Shown here: positions 1-12,180 of the stretch, one piece after another
Numbering within the stretch: position 1 is the first letter of the stretch
Layout: each line of letters begins with the position of its first letter
Origin: Paraspadella gotoi
Taxonomy: Eukaryota; Chaetognatha
Direction: 5' to 3'
Assembly (NCBI GenBank): GCA_051294375.1
Contig: CM119263.1
Location: 9,036,278 to 9,100,277 of the forward strand
Length of the DNA stretch: 64,000 bases
Translations under genes and position numbers: made by a program
Notes under the pieces: generated by a model
Database searches by the model: none
Told to the model about the DNA's origin: nothing
The model's input: the letters and a program-made list of their open reading frames with translations, nothing else

Positions 1-3000
1 CGAAGAATTAAACAAAAAAACTTTCAAATTTTTAAAAGGTTTTTTTTCCGACATTATTGACAATTTTTTTCCTTTTTTTTTTTTTACGATAACTGTGTTT
101 CATCACCCAACTCGCGTTATACTTCCGCGCCCTCGGTGGCGGTTTTATGGCTTTTATTTCCTCGTAAGTCTTTTCGTTCGAGAAAATCACTCGAGAATTT
201 CGGCTCCTCTTCCCTCCAACTCTCTCTACTCGCTTTTCTACTCTTTCCTTTGTTAAAACTTCCTCGCTCTATACATTTCCCTACTTTCTCCTTCTCTTTT
301 CCTACCATTTCGTCTCTTTCTTTATCTTCAACTTCCTCCCTATCTCTCTTTCACGTTTCCACCTCTCTCCCTCTCTCCCTCTCTCCCTCTCCCTCTTTCT
401 CTCGACCCCCCGTTTTTAACATTTCTCGTGCGTATTGACAACTCGATTCGCCTTCGCTCGATCGCGCCGAAAGCCGACGCCGCGAACGCCGCCGCCGTCG
501 CCGCCGACGACGACGCCGCCGCCACCGACGCCGACTCCGTCCTCGAAAACGTCTTCACATCGAAGCGTCGATGTCTGTTTATCGTCGTCGTCGTCGTTAA
601 CTTTACGATCGTTATAACCGTTATCTTTGTTNNNNNNNNNNNNNNNNNNNNNNNNNNNNNNNNNNNNNNNNNNNNNNNNNNNNNNNNNNNNNNNNNNNNN
701 NNNNNNNNNNNNNNNNNNNNNNNNNNNNNNNNNNNNNNNNNNNNNNNNNNNNNNNNNNNNNNNNNNNNNNNNNNNNNNNNNNNNNNGAGATGAGGCAATG
801 ACGATTGGGCGTCTATAAGAGAAGATAATTGACAAAAACAAAAACAGCTGCAACAAAAACAAAACTGCAAGAAACTGTTAAATGTTGTTGTTACAATTGA
901 AAATGTAATTCAAAATTTATAATTTTTCAGAATGTAAATTAAGAAATGCTAAAATGCACCAAGCGTTCCGTTTATTACGGTTGCCATGGAAACCGCGCAT
1001 ATCCGGTGTTTTAATCAAATCTAATCCGATCCCTCCTACCGACTCTCCGACCAGGGGATTAAAATCTGGGCAGTTTAAAAAACTCGAATGTGTGAGAGGG
1101 AGAGAGAGAGAGAGAGAGAGAGANNNNNNNNNNNNNNNNNNNNNNNNNNNNNNNNNNNNNNNNNNNNNNNNNNNNNNNNNNNNNNNNNNNNNNNNNNNNN
1201 NNNNNNNNNNNNNNNNNNNNNNNNNNNNNNNNNNNNNNNNNNNNNNNNNNNNNNNNNNNNNNNNNNNNNNNNCTCCGTTGGTGGTCCGCCTTTTCCGCCG
1301 ACGGGCCTTAAGTCGATGCTCTCTCGCTAAAGGTGGACAACGTGTTGGTGAATTCGTTAAAGGAAAAAAAATTATGGTGGCCTATTTGTTAAAGGTGGAC
1401 TACGTGGAGGCGAATTTACAAATTATTTCAAAGTAAACGATAAAATTAAATAATTTGTTTTAACTCGGGCTCACGACGTTTGTTTTTAATTTTGACAACA
1501 TTTATATTTTTTTACANNNNNNNNNNNNNNNNNNNNNNNNNNNNNNNNNNNNNNNNNNNNNNNNNNNNNNNNNNNNNNNNNNNNNNNNNNNNNNNNNNNN
1601 NNNNNNNNNNNNNNNNNNNNNNNNNNNNNNNNNNNNNNNNNNNNNNNNNNNNNNNNNNNNNNNNNNNNNNNATAGATGATCCTTGATCAGTCTCTTTGAC
1701 CGATTACCAGTTGGGTCGGTCCCGGTTAAAAAATAAAACTAAGGAAAAATTTAAAATAAATGACGAGATGAAGAATCAAGTGGAGAAAGAGAAAGAAGGA
1801 AAAAGTCCGCGAGAAAGAAGAAGAAGAGGCGAATGAGAACAAAGAAACGAACGAAGAATAAATACATCATAAAATATATTTTCTTAAACGATAAAAAAAG
1901 TGGTGAAAAGAATGAGAAAAAAAATGTAAAATTGATTCGGCATGTGTCAAGGAGCCACTGAGACAGGAATGATTTATCAANNNNNNNNNNNNNNNNNNNN
2001 NNNNNNNNNNNNNNNNNNNNNNNNNNNNNNNNNNNNNNNNNNNNNNNNNNNNNNNNNNNNNNNNNNNNNNNNNNNNNNNNNNNNNNNNNNNNNNNNNNNN
2101 NNNNNNNNNNNNNNNNNNNNNNNNNNNNNNNNNNNNNGGGGGAAGATCCTGAAGGCTAAAACATTTCCAATTTTCTCAAGATTTTAAAGCAAAGAAAAAT
2201 TGTTCGAATTTTCTGAGATGCCGATTTTTTTTTTCTTTTTCAGAGCGTCGGAGGAGGGGGGGTGTTGGAAATTTCTAAATTTGGATCCATCAAACGCGGC
2301 GCAGAATATAGTTTGGACGCCAAAATCAACTGTTCGCTCTTTGATTTATACTGGGAAAAGGCCGAGAAGGGGGGGGGGGGCAAAGAAGAGCGGAGGGAAA
2401 TTAAACAGCGGCGAATCACCGTTAGCGTCACTCGCGTTTCAAACTTTACAGTCGGGCTCCCTTTTTACAGTCCGGCGCCGATTTACAGGAAAAAACGGCT
2501 TAAACGTCATCCGGGCTTTAGTTTTTTTGTTTTTTCTCATTTTTGTTTTAATCCTCGATTGGGGCTTTGTTAAGCCGCTCAGTGAATAAGACTGGAGGAA
2601 AAAAGGTTGAAAACCTTTTTTTAACTGCTTTATATCTGGAACAAATGAGTCATGTACAAGAAATTAAGAAAGACGATGATGACGACGACGATGACGATGG
2701 CGATGACGAAGATAAAGAACAAGCATGGTTAATGGTTATTTTTGACCGAAAAGNNNNNNNNNNNNNNNNNNNNNNNNNNNNNNNNNNNNNNNNNNNNNNN
2801 NNNNNNNNNNNNNNNNNNNNNNNNNNNNNNNNNNNNNNNNNNNNNNNNNNNNNNNNNNNNNNNNNNNNNNNNNNNNNNNNNNNNNNNNNNNNNNNNNNNN
2901 NNNNNNNNNNNNNNNNNNNNNNNNNNNNNNNNNNNNNNATACGTCGGATGAGGTTTGCATCTCGATTTTAGAAGGTGTAACAAACTTCTACTCCTTTCTC

Positions 3001-4118
3001 TCATTTTCTCTTTCAATTTCTCCTTTATATCGTCTCTCTCTCTTCTTCTTCTTATTTCATATTATATTGATATTATATTCATTTTAAGAGAGGAAAGATT
3101 TTCAAGGTCAAGATGAACGCCAAAAGTGGGCGTGGGAATCTATATCGGCGAATTTTCCAATGGAAGAAGGTAAAGATATTAATCATAGATACAGCGAAAG
3201 TGAAACTAGCAACTACCTCAAAACAAAAACATCAACTGAGTTTATAGATTAAACTATAATTTAAACTTTCTCTTAGTTTCTTTTTCCGGTCTCGACAAAG
3301 CGTGCTCGAACGCGGCAAGGGCGTTGGCAGGAAGCGAGGAAATTTGCCGGAAGGAAAAAAAAAGGGAAACGAGAAAAAACGGGAAAAAAATGAAGAAAAA
3401 AGTTATGACTGAAAAAGGATTGTATTAACAGCTGAGAAAAAAACAGCTGCGAAAACTAGTAAAATAACGATAATTCATATTTCATAGGTTTAAGGCGAAT
3501 TATTTCTTTTTGTTTGACCGCCGCGAGCGAGGAATATTTCAGAGGATTTATTACCTTCGCCACCTGCCGCATCNNNNNNNNNNNNNNNNNNNNNNNNNNN
3601 NNNNNNNNNNNNNNNNNNNNNNNNNNNNNNNNNNNNNNNNNNNNNNNNNNNNNNNNNNNNNNNNNNNNNNNNNNNNNNNNNNNNNNNNNNCTTTCGTCTT
3701 TTTTTAAATCGAGATTCGAATTGAAACGAAGCGACTTCGTCAAGAATCGATTCCTTCTTGGAAGAAAGAGGGGAGAGGTCGCCGCGGGGAGTCCTGAGAG
3801 AACGAGGCCCCGATCGAGCGCAGGTGAGAATTAAACTAATGAGGCCCCGGATCGAGCATCTTTTTTTTTTATAATCGAGTCGACAAAGATCTAAGGATAA
3901 TGTATAAAGGGCACCTGAATTAGACAGACAGAACAGAAAATCCAGAAAATAAGGGAGAAAGAGAAAGAAACAGAGAGTGAGAGACTGATAGCTCAGATGG
4001 CGTCAATTATTAATTTATTAAACAAGACACATTCCCTTCGGCTTTTGATCAACTATCTCCATTTTCAAGCCACCACTATTTGACCTCTCCCTCCCCTTAA
4101 GCCCACCCACTTTCTCAC
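1..4118. other. Non-coding region, probably intron or flank of the LRR gene
   Basis: I see no supportable exon here. The stretch holds six N gaps (632-786, 1124-1272, 1517-1671, 1981-2137, 2754-2938, 3574-3690), a (GA)n tract running into the gap at 1124, an Asp-codon-like (GAC/GAT)n tract near 2673-2710, and C/T-rich sequence at 340-410. The minus-strand LRR exon at 4119-4812 ends in a splice donor pointing this way, so the region is probably its intron. I looked for leucine-rich repeat exons on the minus strand and found none outside the gaps. Confidence 0.6.
980..993. promoter_or_regulatory. RFX X-box-like site
   Basis: The 14-mer GTTGCCATGGAAAC matches the imperfect palindrome bound by RFX factors (half sites GTTGCC and GGAAAC). 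In animals such sites often lie just upstream of ciliary genes. I could not find a gene start next to it because a gap begins at 1124. The match is seen directly; the function is inferred. Confidence 0.45.
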
Positions 4119-4812
4119 CTCCAGCGCCGGCGCCGCTGCAGGTAATCCGCAGCGCCGGATCCGCGACGCAAGTGCATCCTTCGGGACATGCGATCTCCAG
4201 ATAGGAAGTCGTCGTCGTTGTCGTCGTCGCCGCAGTGGAATCGCGAGTCGCGCCAACGACGCCGACGAGGATAGGAAGCAGCGACGCCAGGAGCAGAAGG
4301 AAAGTCGAGGGTCGAACGACGCCGCAGATGGTGGCGCCGCGGATGGCGGCGCCGCGGATGGCGGCGCCGCGGATGGTGGCGCCGCGGAGAGAGACGAGAC
4401 CTCGAACGCCTCCGCGAGCCTTTGACGCCGTAGAGGCGCCGGTAGAGGCGCCTTTTTTCGGCGTCAATTTAGAGTCAATGGAATGAGAAGAGTTGTTGAG
4501 AGGAGATGCTGAAGCAGGCGTCGTAGATGCCGCAGTAGAAGACGTCGATGCCGCAGTAGAAGACGTCGATGCCGCAGCCGACGATAAAGTTACCGCTGTG
4601 CCGAAGGAAACGACTCGCGCCGCGGGAGCCAAAGCGCTTCTGGCGGCCGAAAGAGAAACTCCTTCTTGGGGTCGATTTCTGGAACAACGGACGCAGTGTT
4701 CGGCGGAGGAGATGAAAGGCGTCGAGTGGGGAGATGCCTCAGGTTTTGGGAGGACAGATGCCGCGGACGTCACAGATGCAAGCGAAGGCATTCTTCGGCC
4801 GAGTTCTTCCAT
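4119..4812 (-). CDS. 5' coding exon of a leucine-rich-repeat membrane or secreted protein (partial gene)
   Basis: The frame starts at ATG 4812 in good Kozak context (A at -3, G at +4) and runs 231 codons plus one base to a strong donor, GGAG|GTGAG, with the exon ending at 4119. Residues 1-160 are rich in Ala, Ser, Thr and Arg and contain two short repeats. Residues about 167-187 are strongly hydrophobic (STFLLLLASLLPILVGVVG), consistent with a signal peptide or signal anchor. A Thr run follows, then ACPEGCTCVADPALRITCS at about 208-226. The pattern CPxxCxC...C is the LRR N-terminal cap (LRRNT, Pfam PF01462). Proteins with this layout are usually cell-surface or secreted adhesion or receptor proteins (Slit, LRIG, Kekkon or Toll type). 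The subfamily cannot be told without the repeats. The roughly 165-residue stretch before the hydrophobic segment is unusually long, so the true start could be in another exon. The open plus-strand frame over the same bases is a shadow. Confidence 0.62.
4327..4386 (-). repeat. 15-base coding minisatellite, four units
   Basis: Four units of a 15-mer of the form GATGG(T/C)GGCGCCGCG lie head to tail. On the minus strand they fall inside the LRR-protein exon and encode a five-residue repeat (A-I/T-R-G-A type), just before the hydrophobic segment. Unit length is a multiple of three, so copy number can change without a frameshift. A second in-frame repeat (Ser-Thr-Ala rich) lies at about 4520-4575. 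Confidence 0.85.
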
Positions 4813-6861
4813 TTCTTCGAGTCTTAAGTGTCGCTTCGATCCGAAAGTTGATTTCAATTTGCGTTGCGTGGAGGCTTTCGCGAGGACTTTAATTTTCGTT
4901 CTAGTATTTTCTCGTCGTCGTTAAGTTTCCCTTTTGTTTTTTTCCCCTTTTGAAAAACAATATCCGTCCCGTTTTGTTTACATTCGCGCTAGAGGTCGCA
5001 CGAGTCGACCGTTTACGTCGGGGCCCACCGGTTGAGATCAAAAGCAAAGCGAAGAAACCGCAACGTCTCTCTCCTTAGCGCTTTCACTCTCTCTCTCTCT
5101 TCCTCGCTCTCGTTCTCATTTACATATCCGAGTTAATTTCGTCGAAAACCGCAAAGTTCCTTGGATTTTTTTTCTCTCCCCTTTTTTTTTTTTTTGCGAG
5201 TGAACAAACAACTGACGTCGGCGATCGTTTCGTCTGAAGTTGGGGTAAAAGAACAGGAGAAAAATATGTAAAGAGGTTGTTTTTAAGAGGCGGTTGGCAG
5301 TGGGGGGGGGGAAGGAAAAGGTAATAACCAATAACCATGCGAGGAGAAGTTTTGTGCTGTTTGGAAATAAATAATAAATAATAAATCAGTTCCACATGGA
5401 AAAGGAAAAAAAAATATAGAGGAAACATTTCGTATCTTTTCTTAANNNNNNNNNNNNNNNNNNNNNNNNNNNNNNNNNNNNNNNNNNNNNNNNNNNNNNN
5501 NNNNNNNNNNNNNNNNNNNNNNNNNNNNNNNNNNNNNNNNNNNNNNNNNNNNNNNNNNNNNNNNNNNNNNNNNNNNNNNNNNNNNNNNNNNNNNNNNNNN
5601 NNNNNNNNNNNNNNNNNNNNNNNNNNNNNNNNNNNNNNNNNNNNNNNNNNNNNNNNNNNNNNNNNNNNNNNNNNNNNNNNNNNNNNNNNNNNNNNNNNNN
5701 NNNNNNNNNNNAAGAGAATAAAGAAATCATGGTTAAATTTTAAAAATAATTCAAGAGAGGCAGAGAGACGTCACGACTTTTGAGCCTCGATGAAAAAATA
5801 TATGCATTTTTAGGGAAAGAAACAGAAAAATTCGTAAAAAACGACTTGCTAATTCTGAAAGATTTATTTTCTTTTTTTTTAAATGAAAATTAATTGTCGA
5901 AAAACTCGTCGGATGTGAAAAATTCTTCTTGTGATTCATTTCCTTTTATCTCATCAAGAGTCTCTCTCTCTCTCTCTCTCTCNNNNNNNNNNNNNNNNNN
6001 NNNNNNNNNNNNNNNNNNNNNNNNNNNNNNNNNNNNNNNNNNNNNNNNNNNNNNNNNNNNNNNNNNNNNNNNNNNNNNNNNNNNNNNNNNNNNNNNNNNN
6101 NNNNNNNNNNNNNNNNNNNNNNNNNNNNNNNNNNNNNNNNNNNNNNNNNNNNNNNNNNNNNNNNNNNNNNNNNNNNNNNNNNNNNNNNNNNNNNNNNNNN
6201 NNNNNNNNNNNNNNNNNNNNNNNNNNNNNNNNNNNNNNNNNNNNNNNNCTCTCTCTCTCTCTCGTTATCTTTTTCATTTAAGTCGTTTTATTCTTTTTCA
6301 TCTTCTTTTAAGTCGCATCCAAGTCTAACAATGGAGGCAGAAAAAGAAAAGTCAAAATCCAGAATTTGTTAAAAAAGATTTTGTAACAATTTTTTTTTGA
6401 GCAGAAACGAAATGTAAATTTTGAAATCTCCTGGGAATAGAATACATTATCGTCTAGGCTTGGCTTTACTTTNNNNNNNNNNNNNNNNNNNNNNNNNNNN
6501 NNNNNNNNNNNNNNNNNNNNNNNNNNNNNNNNNNNNNNNNNNNNNNNNNNNNNNNNNNNNNNNNNNNNNNNNNNNNNNNNNNNNNNNNNNNNNNNNNNNN
6601 NNNNNNNNNNNNNNNNNNNNNNNNNNNNNNNNNNNNNNNNNNNNNNNNNNNNNNNNNNNNNNNNNNNNNNNNNNNNNNNNNNNNNNNNNNNNNNNNNNNN
6701 NNNNNNNNNNNNNNNNNTTGATTTGATTTGTAATGCTCATAAATGCGACAATTAACACATTAACAATAAAAATCGTTAATGAGCGGTACATATAAACTAT
6801 GTACATGTACTATGTACTATGTAGATAGTATGTCTACGCAATAGATTACAAATACTGTGAT

Positions 6862-6874
6862 AAGAGAGAGAGAG

Positions 6875-6910
<36 letters not shown>
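6862..6910. repeat. (GA)n microsatellite
   Basis: A GA dinucleotide tract with one AAA interruption, followed by degenerate GTGAGA units. It underlies arginine/glutamate frames that are not genes. Confidence 0.95.
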
Positions 6911-6913
<3 letters not shown>

Positions 6914-9483
6914 GAGTGAGAGATAAACGAGAGCAAAGGAAACGGAAAAAGAGTAAAATATTTCGTTTCGAGCAGAAGAATTCGTCTCTATTATTATCGA
7001 CGTTTTCTTTTAAAATTCCTCCTCCTTTGTTTTCCTTTGTTTTCCTCTGTTTTGTGTTTACGCGTCGCGATATATTTTTAGTTTTGTATCCGTTTTTTGT
7101 GTTTCGGCGTTTTGACGCTTAAGACGTTGCGGGTTTGGGTGAAAAAGTCGGAGGAGATAATTACTCAAACTATCGATCGACTACTACTTTGTTTTTCTTT
7201 TTTTTTGTTTTTAGATTTTTTTTGTTTCTATTGTTGCTCAGCTTTTGGTTTAGACAAGATTATATATAAGTGGAATAAACTAGTCTACTTCTTTTGTTTA
7301 TAANNNNNNNNNNNNNNNNNNNNNNNNNNNNNNNNNNNNNNNNNNNNNNNNNNNNNNNNNNNNNNNNNNNNNNNNNNNNNNNNNNNNNNNNNNNNNNNNN
7401 NNNNNNNNNNNNNNNNNNNNNNNNNNNNNNNNNNNNNNNNNNNNNNNNNNNNNNNNNNNNNNNNNNNNNNNNNNNNNNNNNNNNNNNNNNNNNNNNNNNN
7501 NNNNNNNNNNNNNNNNNNNNNNNNNNNNNNNNNNNNNNNNNNNNNNNNNNNNNNNNNNNNNNNNNNNNNNNNNNNNNNNNNNNNNNNNNNNNNNNNNNNN
7601 NNNNNNNNNNNNNNNNNNNNNNNNNNNNNNNNNNNNNNNNNNNNNNNNNNNNNNNNNNNNNNAGAGCTAGAGAGAGAGCGAGCGTCGTCGAGAGGCCTTC
7701 ACGTTTGGAAGATCTGGAAGATGATCTAGAAAAGGGAATAGAGAGGAGAAGGAGGAGGAGGAAGAGGAGTGGGAAGAGGAAGAGGAGAACTAGTGGGAGG
7801 AGGATGAGGAGGAAAAGCTAGGAGAAGAAACGATTCAATGAAGAAGAAGAAGAAGAAGAAGAAGAGGAGAAGAAGAGAAGAGAAAAAGTTTTTTCGATGG
7901 CAAAAGAGAAATATATGGTGAGTGGTGTTGGAAGCAGCTTGTACTCAGGGGTGCGTGGGAAGAGAGAATGTACCGGAAATGAGATTAAATCGTTGGTTCC
8001 CTTATCGAACGGGAGAATCGACAGGCGGACCTAAATCCATCATAACGTCTTTGTTAATGTTAATGTTAATATCGTTTTACGTAAAATTTACTCCCGAATC
8101 ATTGAATTTGAATTTTAGTGAGTATCCGATAAGAAAAGTCAACGAATGAATCAATCAATGAATCAGTTTTCTCGATAAACTTGCCATATTATCGCGACGC
8201 CAACGACCACCTTGCGTCGACGTCGTCCACGNNNNNNNNNNNNNNNNNNNNNNNNNNNNNNNNNNNNNNNNNNNNNNNNNNNNNNNNNNNNNNNNNNNNN
8301 NNNNNNNNNNNNNNNNNNNNNNNNNNNNNNNNNNNNNNNNNNNNNNNNNNNNNNNNNNNNNNNNNNNNNNNNNNNNNNNNNNNNNNNNNNNNNNNNNNNN
8401 NNNNNNNNNNNNNNNNNNNNNNNNNNNNNNNNNNNNNNNNNNNNNNNNNNNNNNNNNNNNNNNNNNNNNNNNNNNNNNNNNNNNNNNNNNNNNNNNNNNN
8501 NNNNNNNNNNNNNNNNNNNNNNNNNNNNNNNNNNNNNNNNNNNNNNNNNNNNNNNNNNNNNNNNNNNNNNNNNNNNNNNNNNNNNNNNNNNNNNNNNNNN
8601 NNNNNNNNNNNNNNNNNNNNNNNNNNNNNNNNNNNNNNNNNNNNNNNNNNNNNNNNNNNNNNNNNNNNNNNNNNNNNNNNNNNNNNNNNNNNNNNNNNNN
8701 NNNNNNNNNNNNNNNNNNNNNNNNNNNNNNNNNNNNNNNNNNNNNNNNNNNNNNNNNNNNNNNNNNNNNNNNNNNNNNNNNNNNNNNNNNNNNNNNNNNN
8801 NNNNNNNNNNNNNNNNNNNNNNNNNNNNNNNNNNNNNNNNNNNNNNNNNNNNNNNNNNNNNNNNNNNNNNNNNNNNNNNNNNNNNNNNNNNNNNNNNNNN
8901 NNNNNNNNNNNNNNNNNNNNNNNNNNNNNNNNNNNNNNNNNNNNNNNNNNNNNNNNNNNNNNNNNNNNNNNNNNNNNNNNNNNCACGTTGTTGCTGGTAC
9001 AAAGAGGAGAAAAACAGACGCCGACAGTAAAATAAATATTACTTAGATGGAGTAATGAAAGCAATCTTGCAATTTTCATCTTAGTAAAAGCCTTTACAAT
9101 GACCGATTTAAACCAAAAGTTTATTTCATTGCAAACATGATGACTCGTAAAAAATTTCTCAGCTTCACCAGTCGGCGACGGTTCGTCGTTGATATCAAAA
9201 CAAAACGAGAACGAGATCTCGTGAAAATTTTGATAAGAGTCGAGAAAACAATCTCGGGCTGAGAAAATAAAGATTGTTACGTTTATACAGTCAACAAAAT
9301 AAAAAAGACCAAAGGTTTTATTTCCCAAATGATTTTTCTCGTGTCCATAATAATAAAACAATGGGAATTTTTTTTTTTTAAAGAATGCAAAAGACGCCGA
9401 TGACGACGACGACGAATAAAACGACAAAGTGGCAGATGACGACGATAACTTTGACGACAAGACAAAAACCCATCAAAGAAATA

Positions 9484-9545
9484 CGACGGCGACGATGACG
9501 ACGACGACGACGACGACCACGAAGCTAACGACGACGATGACGACG
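9484..9545. repeat. (GAC)n imperfect trinucleotide tract
   Basis: An interrupted GAC/GAT tract. Similar tracts recur at about 2673-2710, 13270-13330, 14520-14565, 18090-18140, 25076-25098, 33230-33300 and 35312-35375. They read as poly-Asp or as Thr, Arg, Ser or Val runs depending on frame, so frames through them are weak evidence of coding. Confidence 0.9.
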
Positions 9546-11014
9546 CCGTCCAAATAAAAGGAGTTTATGGGTTTTACGGTAAGTTTATCGTCGGACTGGA
9601 GACGGAAAAGGGAATAAAAAGGAGGTGAGGTCGCGATCCCAGCCGACGGTCGTTGTGGACAAAAGAGGGACGGTCAGGCGGTGGCGGACAGGCGGTAGGC
9701 AGGTGGTGGTGGGACGAAGAGCGGGCACGCCGGGCAAGTCGAGACAGGTGGGAACGGCGACGAGAGCGAATTTACGAAGATTCCGACATAAATACGAGCC
9801 ACTGTGGGCGGCTGCGGCGGCTGCGGCGGCGGCGAATGATGCGGCTGAGACTGCGGNNNNNNNNNNNNNNNNNNNNNNNNNNNNNNNNNNNNNNNNNNNN
9901 NNNNNNNNNNNNNNNNNNNNNNNNNNNNNNNNNNNNNNNNNNNNNNNNNNNNNNNNNNNNNNNNNNNNNNNNNNNNNNNNNNNNNNNNNNNNNNNNNNNN
10001 NNNNNNNNNNNNNNNNNNNNNNNNNNNNNNNNNNNNNNNNNNNNNNNNNNNNNNNNNNNNNNNNNNNNNNNNNNNNNNNNNNNNNNNNNNNNNNNNNNNN
10101 NNNNNNNNNNNNNNNNNNNNNNNNNNNNNNNNNNNNNNNNNNNNNNNNNNNNNNNNNNNNNNNNNNNNNNNNNNNNNNNNNNNNNNNNNNNNNNNNNNNN
10201 NNNNNNNNNNNNNNNNNNNNNNNNNNNNNNNNNNNNNNNNNNNNNNNNNNNNNNNNNNNNNNNNTAAGCAGGAGAAACGATTGGAGTTTAGAAGAAAAAA
10301 TATGTTATTCAGCGTTCCTTCATTCCGAAAAAAAAAATAAGCAAAAGTGTTGGGATTGAACTCGCGACCTCTCCTTCGATCCATTTCTCCTGGCGACATT
10401 GGTTGACGTCAAAGACCGAATACGAAAATGAGGCCAGAGAGAGAGAGAGAGAAACGACGGTGGCAGAAAATGGAATAAAAAAAAAGAAAAAAGAAAAGAC
10501 AGAGGACGAAGGAAATCGATGTCGCCAGGTGGAGGTCGCGAGGGAATGTGGCAGGCAGACGAACCAGACGACGGAGGCAGGCGATGGCGCGCTGGCGCCA
10601 GACGACGGCGGCGGCCCCGCTCCATTGAAAGAGCTGAGGTAAGCGAACTGAAGAATGAATTATGAAGTAGGCTTCGGGGATTGAAGATGACGTTGGCATT
10701 AATTGAACCTTCCCCTCTTTTTCTCTTATCTTTTCATTTGTTTCTTTTTTGATTGTGTTCTAATTTATAACCTTATTTTTATATATTTAATGTTAATTTC
10801 TTTTTTTTTACTACATTACCCTTTCTCTTTCCTTTTTTGTCTCATTTATAATATTTTTCTTTTCTTTTATAAAATTTCCTCCCTTTTCTTTTTTCGTCCT
10901 TTGCTTCGATGTGGAGGCAGAAGCGAAATGCCGCCCTTGCGGCGTTTTGGCATTTCTAGAGAGGTCGGCTTTCAGGCGTATTGGAAGATTGCGCTTCACA
11001 AAGTAAATCAAAAC

Positions 11015-11018
<4 letters not shown>

Positions 11019-11062
<44 letters not shown>
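11019..11062. repeat. (GA)n microsatellite
   Basis: An uninterrupted GA run of about 22 units. Confidence 0.97.
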
Positions 11063-11065
<3 letters not shown>

Positions 11066-12054
11066 TTAACCGGGTGGCCCCTAAATGGGAATTAATGCAC
11101 AAGGGGGTAGGATTAAAAGTGGAATAACAAAGGAGGAGGAAGGCTAATGAGCAAGATGCGAATGGGGCGGGAAAAAAGAAGAAAGAAATGTCAGAGAGAG
11201 AAAGAGAAATATAAAAAGAAAGAACGAAGAATAGAAAGAAAGAAGATGTAAGAGAATTACAAAAATATATAAAAAAAGTTTAGAAAAATAAAGGAAAGAA
11301 AAAAAAAGCAAAACAAATAAACTCAAATGATAACATAATAACTTTCAAAAGTAGTGACAACAAAGAAATATATTTGGCCAAAGAAACCAGACCGAACCCA
11401 AAAAAAGAAAACGGAAAAAAAGCTCAAAAAAAAAAAGAAAAAGAAAAATAGAGAATAAAAAAAGAGGATCCGTCTGGTGGAACATCCGATTAGTATTCGT
11501 CTGTTTTAGGACTCGGAATAAAGATCCTAAAAATACTCTAAACTGCCGTGACGATGACGATGACGATGNNNNNNNNNNNNNNNNNNNNNNNNNNNNNNNN
11601 NNNNNNNNNNNNNNNNNNNNNNNNNNNNNNNNNNNNNNNNNNNNNNNNNNNNNNNNNNNNNNNNNNNNNNNNNNNNNNNNNNNNNNNNNNNNNNNNNNNN
11701 NNNNNNNNNNNNNNNNNNNNNNNNNNNNNNNNNNNNNNNNNNNNNNNNNNNNNNAGAGAGAGATAGAAAGAGTAAGAGAGAGAGAGAGAAATATAAAGAG
11801 AGAGAGAAAAAAATAAAAATTCTTTCTTAAAATGAAACGTCAGTAAAACGGATCGTTTTAAATGTTATGAGGCGTATTATAACTTATTTGGACATCTTAG
11901 TTTTAGTTAATATCAACGACGTCGTCGTCGTTGTCGTCGTTGCCGCAGTCGTCCATTCCTTCGTCATCGAATCGGAAACGAGTCGAACCGGATTCCGCGA
12001 TGTTTTCATAACCGCCGCCGCGAAAATTAATCCCTTTTTCTAGAGCGAACTTAC

Positions 12055-12180
12055 CCGCTCTTCCCGACTGGCCGCCCTCAAACCTCGCCTACTGGACTCT
12101 TCACCAGTCTGCAGCGGCTGCTTCCACGCCCGATCGGACTCTCGGTCCCACCTTCCTTCCTCTCCTTTCCTTTCACTTTC
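12055..12180 (-). CDS. Possible exon, unknown function
   Basis: The minus strand is open here and ends in a consensus donor, GAGCGG|GTAAGT, with the last exon base at 12055. The frame reads as a charged peptide including RESDRAWKQPLQTGEESSRR. It could equally be a 5' UTR exon. I recognise no domain, there is no clear acceptor or ATG, and the upstream boundary given is only a guess. The evidence is limited to the open frame plus the donor. Confidence 0.22.

Larger units (their letters stand above)
4813..10264. other. Gap-rich non-coding stretch upstream of the LRR exon
   Basis: Bases 4813-5110 are CpG-rich and probably hold the 5' UTR or promoter of the minus-strand LRR gene; no clear TATA box is seen. 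The rest is low-complexity sequence broken by N gaps at 5446-5711, 5983-6248 (CT on both sides), 6473-6717, 7304-7662, 8232-8983 and 9857-10264. Frames here encode runs of Arg/Glu, Lys/Arg or Asp and come from GA, GAA and GAC repeats. A short frame at 7822-7917 (Glu/Lys-rich, ending in a GTGAGT donor) is open but too low in complexity to call. Confidence 0.55.

Noticed and set aside
4493-4924. Plus-strand 143-codon frame opposite the LRR exon
   Set aside because: The minus strand has the LRRNT cysteine motif, hydrophobic segment, Kozak ATG and splice donor. The plus frame is an Asp/Ala/Val-rich shadow.
10403-10638. Plus-strand frame ending in CTGAG|GTAAGC
   Set aside because: The frame contains no ATG, is Arg/Glu/Lys-rich from a GA tract, and has no acceptor or domain. 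It could be a UTR exon, but that is not supported.
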